Positions 20,545 to 30,945 of a stretch of 64,000 nt of DNA are shown here, piece by piece. The notes under the pieces were generated by a model. That model ran no database searches and had not been told where the DNA came from. It was given only the letters and a program-made list of their open reading frames with translations. The stretch is taken from assembly GCA_015178975.1 (NCBI GenBank), contig WHVD01000257.1, forward strand, positions 23,846 through 87,845. The letters run 5' to 3'. Position numbers and translations under genes: made by a program. This DNA comes from Hysterangium stoloniferum. Its lineage: Eukaryota > Basidiomycota > Agaricomycetes > Hysterangiales > Hysterangiaceae. Within the stretch, counting starts at the first letter, position 1, and each line of letters starts with the position of its first letter.

Positions 20545-22689
20545 TGATTGGTAGAGATGGACTAGGATTTCTTGTGGAGTTGTATACTTGATTTTGCAAT
20601 CAATGTCACGCCTTGTAACAAAAAACAGAATCATTGGCGCATTTATCTACCTGAGTCGACATGCTTCGGATCAGGTAGTTATCGATGCTGCCGTTAATCC
20701 CCAACTTGGAGTAAATACATACCTGGTAACATCAGGGAATGGAATTCCAACCCCTGGCACCTCTAGGCGTGATAGCCAGCCCAGCTAATTTGTCTAAAGA
20801 TGTTGGATTAATTAGTTCACTAGCGCGGTTCGAGTATCCTAGACAGATTGTAATTATATGATCTAGGCGGTCTAGGTAGTCTATGTAGCTGAGCGACGTG
20901 CCATAGATTTTTTCCAAATCCTTGATCAATCTCCGGTGCCAGCGTTCACTTCAAGTTCGAGTGTTGTGCGTAGCAGTTGTTCCTGTGCACTGGTGGGGTA
21001 TCGTCCTATTTCAAAGACACTCTTTTACTTTCCTTTTTGAGTGTAGTCAAACAGGCCTACTGGATGAGCTTTTCTTTAAATTTTCAAATGCATCTAGTTA
21101 AAATTCATGAATACTGTTGAGCTCATTCGATTCCACAATGAATCACCTCATTACTATTTATCATAAAGCTTCAAAAATTATACTCGTTAGGTATTGGGAT
21201 ACAGTGCCCAGTTGACAGACTGTCCCGAAATTGACAACAAATATGAATATCCAGAAAGCTGTAATACTATGATCACAATTGCGAGAAATTCGTCAACAAA
21301 ACCGCATGAGATCGCACACATACGCAACCAGTTATGTACTTGTAGTACAAAGCACTCTTGAGATTTCATATCTATTGTCAACTTCGGGACAGTTCCTCAG
21401 CTGGGCTAGTCATGAATTTAACCAGATGGATTTGAGGCAGCAGTGAAGAATCAAGAATCACTGGTGACCCCGGCTACCAAGTCCATGGACATAGGAGCTT
21501 GATGACGGAACGGCTTCTGTCGTCCGTAAATACGCCTGCTCGCGTCGCCAACGATGAACAAGAGCACAGCACCAAACAAATCATTAATTTTGAAACTAGC
21601 CGGATTTATCAACACTTCCATGGACAGGGAAGGCGGGTTAATGCGCGCTTGCCACGAGCATAGTGCCCAAATGAAACCTGTTATTTAATAGTTATTAGAG
21701 TTTTTATCTTCTTCCCGCTCAAAGGCTGTGCAACTGACCAAAAGTTGCGCTCGTCGTCGTCGATGAGCAAGGACTTGAGGCAGCGTTCTACAAGTCGGAC
21801 AGTTTGGGCGCGCATGGTGGTAGCCTGTCATTCGGTTACTAGATCGCGAAGGGAGCGGCGGTGTATATGGAAATGGGGGGTGTTAAAAAAATGAGATGCC
21901 GGGGGGCGGATCCAGCCGTGCGTGGTATTCATCGCAACTTGAAAAATCAGGCGGAATTTAAACGGAGCTGCCCATAAAAACGAGTACCTGATGAAAGGTT
22001 AAAAACTGTGAGGGATAGTGTATGTACAAATGTCATATGGGGAGGTGACCCCAGTATATTCACTTCATTTTTCCAGCGTGTGAGGGTAATAATACTATTT
22101 CTGTTGCTAGAGACAGAAACGTCTAGCCAAATAATTTGATGGTATCATGTTAACATTCAAAGTCTTGCACCTCTTTCGTAACGATTTTGTCTACAATTCA
22201 TGTCACGGAATTTCTTTTGCCGTACCTACCGCCCACTTGATATGATTATATTCAAGGTTGCGCCGTATTCAGTAGACTCTCGCGCCCTCATGATGATGAT
22301 CAGCATAGTAAGTAATTATAAATTAACGATATTTGACATGTATTTGTCGCATCAACTGCAGCTTACTTCCGAGTACTGTTTTCTCAATTGGGTATTTAGA
22401 CTTCAGTTTCATGTTTGGAGCCAAGTCTATCGCTCAATGTATGCTTCAAATTCGCCGCCATTTCCTGTCGGTGGTTACTATCATTAAGAATGGGGGTGAA
22501 CTGTCCCGTTAATACTCAGATTACTAGTATAGCTGCACTCATTCGCTGATATTGCTAAATTCAAGACACCTCCCACTTGGGCGGTCTGTTATTGACATAA
22601 GCTTCTTCAACTCATGCTGTACTGCATACTATTTTGCGGTATTTCCACTGCGACCCCTTGTGCCTCTCCGGGTAGGAATAGAGGTCTCT
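20545..22689. other. Intergenic; one doubtful minus-strand exon
   Basis: There is no secure gene. On the minus strand 21677-21451 an open stretch begins GFIWALCSWQAR, contains a hydrophobic segment (LFGAVLLFIVGDA) and ends with a stop. It is preceded by an acceptor-like TAACAG. A candidate upstream exon (MRAQTVRLVERCLK) does not join in frame, so I do not call a gene. From about 22153 the sequence resembles 19447 onward (tandem duplication). Confidence 0.35.
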
Positions 22690-22696
22690 TATAAAA
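22690..22696 (+). promoter_or_regulatory. TATA box of lectin-like gene 2
   Basis: TATAAAA lies 67 bases before the ATG at 22757, the same position class as in copy 1. Confidence 0.6.
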
Positions 22697-22756
22697 GGGA
22701 GAGTTCTACACCCTCACCCTCACTCCACTCCTAAACATTGTCGAAGTCCAGTCCAG

Positions 22757-23473
22757 ATGCATTTCTCACTCCTTGCCTTGTTAGTCTCCGCTGCCACTCT
22801 CGTTCAGTCTGCACCATCCGTCGATGGTGCTGCTAGCAAATGTAAGCCCCATCTCTCTGCACACTTAGCAAGGTTGTGACCTAATAAACTCTTTTCTAGT
22901 CTCTAGAATGTTGGATCACTTTGTTCTTATCTATGTTGCTCATCGCTGACAAAATGATATATAGTTCATCGCGTGGCAACGCGCCAGGTGAGCACCTTGT
23001 AGATGTTACGTTTTCCGAAGTATTCTAATTATATTTTGAAAGCTCGCAACCACGTTATCCATCTCGCCGACACTGGTGTCAATCCGGTGACAATTCCAAT
23101 TTTTAAAGGAGAACAGGTTATTTGCAATGGATCATCAGCCACGGCATTCACCCAGCGAGTTTTGGTTATGCCATCGTTTGGAGGGGAATCTGCTGTCTTC
23201 CTAGGATCAGGCGAAAATGTCCCATTGTCGGTGTCACCCTCCGATCCGAATGACGAGTTCACCATCCCAGCACAGGACGAGGATTACGACCTACTCGTCG
23301 TGTTCCAGTTCAAGGATAACTCCGGCGCCGGATTTCAGAATGCAGTTGTCAACAACGAGCCTACTGTCACGGGCAGTGACCAGACTGGGGATGACATAAA
23401 GACCACCTCTGAAGATTCTCCAGATAATGATGACAACGATACAATTTTCCAAGTCTCAACATTCCTGCATTAG
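22757..23473 (+). CDS. Secreted LecB-like calcium-mediated lectin, copy 2 (Ca site intact)
   Basis: Exons 22757-22841, 22900-22909, 22965-22987 and 23043-23473 give 182 residues. Signal peptide MHFSLLALLVSAATLVQS; introns of 58, 55 and 55 nt with CTAAT/CTGAC branch sites. The C-terminal E-D-x-x-D-N-D-x-N-D (residues 163-172) has the residue pattern of the double-calcium loop of LecB-family (PF07472) fucose/mannose lectins. The chain ends ten residues after the last Asp, the spacing at which the family's C-terminal carboxylate of a neighbour subunit completes the site. Strands before it (YDLLVVFQF, GAGFQNAVV) fit the small beta sandwich. Inference: a secreted Ca-dependent sugar-binding protein, possibly in defence or recognition. 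It is a tandem paralogue of copy 1, about 2950 bp away. Confidence 0.72.
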
Positions 23474-26400
23474 GGACGCGGTGTTACTCGATAGGGATGG
23501 ATTAACTTTTCTAACGGTCTTGCAAATATTGCTTTAGAATTGATGTAATGCATTCCGAGGTGGGGGGTCGAATCATTGGCGCAAATATTTTGGTGACTTC
23601 ACATACATCTCATCACTAGTTAATAGTGGCGACTCCGCTCATTTTAGAATAATATACTAGCATACATACCTGTTAGTAATTGAACTTTAATTACCAACGC
23701 ATTCACTTCGAGTTCCAGTTATTAACAGTTGTTCCCTTGTCAATGGATTTTCGTTTTGTTTCGCAGGCGCTCCTTTCTTTTCGGCATTTTCGAGGTTGCT
23801 TGGAGATAGTCTTACCCAGCACTGACGGCATACATACAATGTCGTGCCCGTTAATGAAAGCCCTTTTCAGGTTGAGATGATAATGAGTGTGGACTCCAGC
23901 CTAGCAGGTGGGTGTTCCATGTGTACATGACCCCAAGAAATTGTGAAGTGAACTTCAATGTAACCCTACGGGATATCACGATTCATTCCTAATACCAACT
24001 AGTGGTTACTATTTGAGTAGCTGAGGGTTGACAACCCTAAAGCACTGGGATATTGACAATTGTGTCAGCCTTACCTTTGTCTACCGAATCATCAGAGGAG
24101 ATCCATTGTGGGAGACTGGGATGAACTTCGAACTCGTTTGTCCACTAGCTCACGGCATTTTGTGGGACATTGGTCGTAGTTCGAGTGATCATCATGAATA
24201 TTCAATATAAGCCTAGCTAGTCTATAGTCCGAGCACCCAAGTGGGTTGGCCCCCCGACTTCAAGGGTTCAAATGGTGTAATCTGCAGGTAAGTGTCATCG
24301 TGTCAAGTCTCCACAGGTCCAACTATCGAGTGTAGTATTGAATGGGCAAGGTATCAGCTAGGCATTATCCCCTGTCGTTATCTTGAGTAATCGGACGTTT
24401 TAATACCAATACTCACCCGCGTTATTCCGTGTGGTGTCCGTAGCCTTACAAGTGATGGCCGAGACCCCTATATCATAGCCTTTACCAAGGATCCACAAAT
24501 GTTGGGGATTCGGGTTTTTTTGGAATATTCTCATCTGCGTGATATGTTTGGGTTGAATCAGTTGAAATATATCTGATTAATTAAAAGTTCCATTGTTATT
24601 TTAAAGCAGGACTAGGGTTCGGGGTCAAAAAGTCCCGCAAAAGGCCTTCGGACAAAGCAAAAAAGTGCTAGCAGGAAAACAAGTACTTTGTTTATTCCAC
24701 TCCCAGCAAACATGGGCAATAACTGGAGAGAACAGTTTTCGAGAACCTGAGGAGATGGTGACCACAACTAGTGAGCAAGAGGAAGCCTTGGAAAACACCA
24801 GTCGAACATCCGTCAAAACAATGATTCGCACCAGAGACTTGCCCCGCAATAAATGGGTGGAAGACATAGATTTTTTCAGAAAATTCTCCTTGGTTAATTT
24901 TAACGTGCGTGCATGACTTGATGAAATTATGGATAGGACTTTGTATTACAGAAACAAATGGTCGAAGATCCATCCTGGACCACACAATGTCTCGAGTCTT
25001 ACGAGTTTCGAGTTTAACTTGAATCATCTAACGGGGATTGTGGAGATGCCAGGGACCAATTAGCCGCATGTATGCGAGAGCCATTTGGGTGCCAGGTTAA
25101 TCACTGCTATGGGACAACCAGTCATAGGCCACAAATATCTGATGGGAGCGACCACTGAGCAAAAATTAAATAAATAAAAACAAGCTATGAATAACTTTCA
25201 CGTTACAAGCAACGAGACAACCAGTATAGTTGGGTGTCAGGAAGACATGTAGAGCTTGTTGTTATAACAAATATAGCCCAGTGAGAAAGACAACAGCAAC
25301 AATACTGTGACTTCTATCACAGCAGGGACAGTGGTGTGACAAGGAAAACGCTACACTCCAGGCAGAAGTAAGAACAAGTGTAGGTGAGGGCCAATGCGGA
25401 TACAAGGTGTGGAGGTGAAGGCAGGGATGTGTAGAGGCAAAGGCGGAGAACGAGTGTGTAGAGGCGAAGGTCCTGGATACAAGTGTAGATAGTGGTGGAT
25501 GCGAAGGCAGGGAAGGGATAAGGTCACGAAGAGGATGATGAGAGCATGGCCACACTGCTATAAGTACTCTGTGTTGAATGTTTGAGCCTTGGGTATGTAC
25601 CGATGTTTGTCACAATATGTCACAATATTCCCCAGCGATATAGTGGCATGGGGTTCTAGCTGGCTGTATCTAAATCTATGCATGCGAATGTATGTATGTA
25701 CTCTAGCTAGGCCTCTATCCCAGATACTCTCTCCCATTGGCAGAGATAATTTAGATGCGGTGTTCCATTTTCCTGTTCCGAAAAGAATAGACTTGCTCAA
25801 ATTGATGGCTTCCTGTAATCCCGTCATCAATTGGGATCACTGGCGGTCACACGAGTTGACAGGACCACGGTGTATTGTCCAGAACAAGACAGGATACAGG
25901 CAAGTGCAGCGTATGGTAAGGTAAGAGAAAGAAAACTACCTAGGCTTTATATGGGGTGATCACGTGGTAGAACAAAAGGAGTGGAACAAAAGGACAATGA
26001 GTAAGACTGGGGTGCCAGGCTTACAGTAAATAACTATAGAGAACCTTAGTAGAAACAGTGAGAGGCCTAGTAGTGAAAGTTTAGTGACAATATAGAAATA
26101 CATAAGGTAACAAGAAAGATGATACATATGTTGTTAGGACATATTGTTAGGACAACTGAATAGTTAGTTCATAAGGGTGCAGCACATAAGCTGAAGCCAA
26201 GTCCTATTCCTTTAACCTACATATGTATCCTTGTCACCAATCACTGTTTTTCCAAGTTGCACTTGCTACCTGCAGCACTCAAATAATCTTGATTTTGCTC
26301 ACCACATTCCATTTCAAATCAATACACAGTCTCAGATCAATCTTCAGAACCCAAGAATCTTTCCCAATTTGGCTTACTGTTCTCATTGCTCACTCATTTC

Positions 26401-27283
26401 AGAGTTCTGCCTGGTTGTGTCCCTTGTTCACCTGTTGTGTGTATGACTGGATTGGTAGTTTAATAACTTCTAAGCTTATATAGCCTAGGTGCATTTACAA
26501 TCTAAATGTTGATTGAGAATAGCTATCAACTAAGAATCACCCATAGGCACTAATTTGAATTATATATACATTTTCTTAAGTAGGCACTTAATCTTGCAGC
26601 TTACGGTTAAAATATATTATTTATTCCACCTCCCCCTCAAGCTAATGCTTCCAGGTAATTTTTGAGAATAAATATCTTACCTTGAAAACCATATTATAAT
26701 ATAAATAATGGTCAATTTGTTATAAGGGCTAGATATCTTCCAAAACAGTTGGCTGCACTAGATTCCTGAAATGTGGTTGCCCTAGCTTGTAGCACCTTGA
26801 TATATCTATCAGCCTACTGTAGCTATGATAAGTAAGAGGTGATTCCACATAGGAATAACCTTTGTACAATGCAAACAATTTTGGACACTAACATCTCTCA
26901 CAGTCCTCCAAACACCCTCTGGTCCAATTCCTTGCTCCCATTCTATTATTCATCGAGGCATATCGCGCCTTCACCTTCAAGGCCACATCTCAACACAACA
27001 ACCAATATTTGCTCTCCAAAAACACACCAGCTCACCGCTAACCATACAGTCGAAGCAACCTTCTAATTTCCAAAAGCGGTCAAGCATCTGCACAGACCCT
27101 GGCTACCTGGCGTCTGCGCAAACTTTGATCAGGCTGTGTGACCATGCGGCAGGCACCATCACCTTTCGGTAGGCTGCCGGGTTCTGGGGAGAGTGCCGCC
27201 AGCCTGCCATCTTGGTGCACCAGGCACAATCAGTCTGCTGGATGCCGCTTCAGGACCTGAGCAGTTGGGATCAGGTAAGCCGC
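23474..27283. other. Long gene-poor stretch
   Basis: No supported coding gene. Open frames are short and no domain, signal peptide or splice series is recognisable. At 26178-26209 the sequence GCAGCACATAAGCTGAAGCC, then AAGTCCTA, repeats the block conserved in several LTRs of this window. A degraded LTR fragment therefore probably lies around 26100-26215, without clear ends. Confidence 0.45.
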
Positions 27284-27675
27284 ACCTGTAGTACCCACAC
27301 ACCCATATCTAGTTAGGCGCAGAACACTAGCGCTGCTCGCCTTATAGTTAGATAGGATAGCCGTTGTCTCCCTCTCCCGGAAATAATACCGTTTTATAAT
27401 TCTGTCTTGAATAAAAAAATTTTTTTTTCCCTCGCGTATTCCTATGGACTCACAAAGCTATTATCAGACATGACAGCTGCCCCCACAACATGTCCACAAA
27501 CACCCTGTACTTTCGGCAACACTCCAGCACTTAGCACGTGCGTTCTGTTTGAGCTCATCGTCGGCGACATTGTCAAAATCACTTCACCAACTCTTCTTTG
27601 TCTAACCCTTTCTTTTGTGCTATATAGATTTCTATGGCTAAATCACGATTGCATATCTCTCGGAAGGTAGGGTTC
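27284..27675 (+). repeat. Inverted copy of the KDZ 5' region
   Basis: About 390 bp closely match the reverse complement of 34258-34665, including the CACCTGTAG edge, an A-rich run before CCTCGCGTATTCC, and the start codon with MAKSRLHIS (ATG 27634). Together they form a long inverted repeat around the complex. Confidence 0.85.
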
Positions 27676-28760
27676 TATGGTCTCCCTCCAGTTGGTCCGT
27701 CTACCTTTCCTTCTTTCTTCCTCCTCTTCTGATCGACCTCCTCTCTTTCCTCCAGACTGTGCATGTATCTATTCCATCTCTCTTCGTCCTCTTCTCATTG
27801 ATCTCCTCTCCCTTTCCTCCAGTTGGTCTGTCTACTCCGTCCTTTCTTCATCATCCTCTCATCGCCTCACTCCTTTCCTCCAGGCTGTGCGTGTAGCCTT
27901 TCCTCTCTTTCCCCCCCTCTGATCGGCCTCCTTTCTCCTTCCAGCGAGTGTGTCTACCCTCTCCTTCTCTCATGGTCCTTTTCTAATTGGTCTCTGCTCT
28001 CTTTCCTCCAGCGAGTGCGTGTACCCTGTCCTTTCTCTTTGTGCTTTTCTGATCGTCCTCTTGTCTCTTTCCTCCAGTTGGTGTGTCTACACTTTCCTTC
28101 CCTCTCCCTCCTCCTTTGATTGGCCACCTCTTTCTTTCCTCCAGGCTGTGCGTGTATCCTTTCCTCTCTTTCTCCCCCTCTGATCGGCCTCCTCTCTCCT
28201 TCCAGCGAGTGTGTCTACCCTCTCCTCATGGTCCTTTTCTAATCGGACTCCGCTCTCTTTCCTCCAGCGAGTGCGTGTACCCTGTCCTTTCTCTTTGTGC
28301 TTTTCTGATCGTCCTCTTGTCTCTTTCCTCCAGTTGGTGCGTCTTACACTTTCCTTCCCTCTCCCTCCTCCTTTGAGGACCTCCAACAGAATACGTCACA
28401 TTGCAGCATGCACCAATAATGGTGCATGATGTTTTCTGTACGTCATCTGCTACTCTTTCATTATTATCTAGGTTTTAATATATTCTTAGCAGCGCAGTTC
28501 AGAATATTCCTTATCGATCCTAATCATGGTATAATGTTCACAAAGATGCAACACAGCTACATAGGCAATGCACCTCTTCATCCATCCCACACATTTTCCA
28601 TCCAGCTCCTTCGACTATATCGCACATTAGCCAACTGTACTCCTCAATTGAGTATAATCAAGTTTGCACGCAGTCTTTGTGACCTTCAGTTGGTATACGC
28701 ACCTAAGCCAATCAAGAAACATGAATGCTAATAGATATTTTCTCTAGGTTTTCTGCCTAC
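27634..28760 (+). pseudogene. Second KDZ transposase copy, gutted
   Basis: It begins like the transposase (MAKSRLHISRK) and then enters about 700 bp of CT-rich intron-like repeats. It resumes at about 28384 with the exon ending APIMVHDVFC-type sequence, an intron (GTACGTCATC), and the next exon (FRIFLIDPNHGI, LCDLQLVYAPKP). Everything after that exon is missing. The repeats thus replace exon 2 and most of exon 3. Confidence 0.75.
27676..28383 (+). repeat. E-type intron-like tandem repeats inside the KDZ copy
   Basis: These are imperfect 60-70-bp units of the form GTGNGTGTAC...CTGATC...CTCTTTCCTCCAG, the same family as the arrays at 54.9, 58.4 and 62.3 kb. Usually exactly three bases (CGA, TTG, CTG and similar) lie between one unit's CAG and the next unit's GT. 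Confidence 0.8.
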
Positions 28761-28813
28761 GGTTTTCTGCCTACGGTTTTCTGCCTACTCCTATGTAATC
28801 ACTAAAAGCTATT

Positions 28814-28965
28814 TTCAGACATGACAGCTGCCCCCACAACACATCCACAAACACTCTATACGTTTGGCAACACTCCAGCACTTGGCGCTCATGTTCTGTT
28901 TGAGCTCATCATTGGTGACATCATCAAAAGCATTTCGCCAATTCTATTCCATTTGACACCATTCT
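28814..28965 (+). repeat. Third partial copy of the KDZ 5' region
   Basis: Sequence from CATGACAGCTGCCCCCACAA through GAGCTCATCATTGGTGACAT matches 27470-27600, with more divergence than the inverted copy. Just before it, TTTTCTGCCTACGG is repeated three times. Confidence 0.7.
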
Positions 28966-29173
28966 TTCAAAATACCATATTACGAATATTTGTATTAGTT
29001 AAAGAATATATGTAGACTTTTAATCTACTTTAGTGTTTGTGCGAATAAAGCCATGTAAGGGCCCAGTGACCAGTGCCACTTGCAACCTGTGTTCGTCTAT
29101 GTCGATTTTACCCCTCCTGCACCTCTGTGTTCTTGTTTAGCTTTGGATTTTACTGTATCTTGCTTCAGCTGGT

Positions 29174-30569
29174 TTACTGACCTGACACAGCCAACTTCCC
29201 ATCGTCATCTGACTCTTCCTCAGGTCTCACATCTGAGACACACCTGGCCTCTCCCCTTTGACGTTTGTATGGTCCACGTTTCTGTCCAGCATCACTGCGC
29301 CTCTTACATTTTGGTATGTGGACCTCTCCTGCCTGTATCTTCCTTTCACGTTCTTGAACATACTTGATATAGCTCTCCTCGGTCAATTTCTTCCAATTAC
29401 ATGTTCCGTCTTCAAGTGCAGCTATAACCACGGCCAAAGACTTTGTTCCCAGATCAGCTGGGTTGAATACAATGTCCTTTGGCCAACCATCTAAAATCAC
29501 ATGATACTTGTCAATGATTAGATCTTCGTATGCAGTCCATTCCATATTCAGCCCATCTTCACCGGTAATCTTACCTGTATAAAGGTCAGTCCATAGCCAA
29601 GAATAGTGAAATCAAAGCATACGTAGCCTGTCTCGCACTGTACTTCGAATTTGAGACTTTTGCAGAGATCTACGATCATTGTCATTCTTTACAAACTCTG
29701 TTGGAAAGTGAGTTTTTTAATTTTGGTTTGCGTGTATTACACTTACTTTGAAGTCCTAGGATTGCAAATGACTCAAACTTCAGACAAAAGGTGTCAACAT
29801 CCATCCCCAGTACAATTTCCACAAACTGGCGAGCTGCAGGATCCATATAGTAGAGTGGTGAGCTTCCTTCCCCAGATGTTTGCACCGTGATTGCCATAGA
29901 TGATGTCCTGCAACGGCTTCCTAATGTCATGAGCTAAAGGTTACTCAATAATTAACCATGCATACTGTAACTCCAACTCACCTCTTTGTGGACATGCTTT
30001 GATGTTTGATATACATCCTGCCGTATGGCCTTTGGCTGTGAGCGGCTCCCAGTTGCATCTCGTTGACGTGCCTCCTGCAAACATGCCATCATAGCATCGA
30101 TTTTGTCTTTTGGTAGACTTTCATACTCATTTGTGCTATTTGCCAGCTTCACTAGCTCTGTAAGTCGCAGTTTTTCACCCACTGGCAGATCTGACCCCTC
30201 TGATCAGATATAAGTTGAAATAAAGTGAATACATTCCATACCTTGATTGAGATCCATTGATCTAACATGTATAAATGCATTCCATGTGTTGATCTTACGT
30301 GTTTTTCCATACTCAGGCAATCTCTGAAGTCGAATGCGCATCCACTCCACTTTTTGTCCATGCTTCTGAGCCAGGGTCACAGCAGCATCCTCTTGCCTCT
30401 CCCATTCAGCTTTAATATCGTGCCACATGGCCTTCTGTTTGTTGGCATTGCGCTGGGCTACTGTATTTCGCTGGTGCTTGGCGAGATTGTCTATGCGAGA
30501 ATGGGAGGGCTGAGATATGTCCAAAACAGTGTTTACATGGTGAGAGGTGTTTTCACTCAGGGCAGACAT
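29174..30569 (-). CDS. KDZ-associated protein, intact
   Basis: Exons (minus): 30569-30242, 30199-29982, 29933-29747, 29697-29623, 29574-29174, giving 402 residues with every junction in frame. Features: a Lys/Arg-rich N-terminus, a coiled-coil-like AWERQEDAAV region, a central block (YYMDPAARQFVEIVLGMDVDTF), a conserved-looking block (MEWTAYEDLIIDKYHVILDGWP, then GTCNWKKLTEE), and a basic tail (KCKRRSDAGQKRGPYKRQR) followed by acidic residues. I recall similar proteins next to KDZ transposases in mushroom genomes. I know of no assigned function, and DNA binding by the basic tail is a guess. It is intact while the adjacent transposase has a stop. Confidence 0.7.
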
Positions 30570-30945
30570 GGTGTGGATGTTGATGCAGGGGAGGAGTTGG
30601 GTATATCCTAGTGTATGATAGATGTGAACGGAGTGTTAAGATTACTAAGCAACTGTAATACTGTAATGTACAACGTGTAAAATATACTGGGAACCCATAA
30701 ATCTCCATTGAATGAAGACTGTGGATGAGATATGTAGATATCATACCTTAGGTTGTGAAAAAGGAGACAGAAAGGCTGGTCGCAAATTTAAAGGATTGTG
30801 AGGTTGCAAGTGGTGGTTATTCATGACAGTGTCCCCACTAGGATCATTCAAAGATTTAACAAGAGATAACTTGTATCCCATATAACTATAACATGCTATT
30901 AACTTTAATTGTTTTGTATTTTGAAATCTCTGAGATATGTATTAT

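Noticed and set aside
21451-21800. Two-exon minus-strand gene (MRAQTVRLVERCLK joined to GFIWALCSW)
   Set aside because: Donor GTCAGT and acceptor TAACAG exist but do not join in phase, so only a doubtful exon is noted.
25262-25930. Opposing frames of 90-111 codons around 25.3-25.9 kb
   Set aside because: No recognisable motif and no conserved splice signals; probably chance frames.
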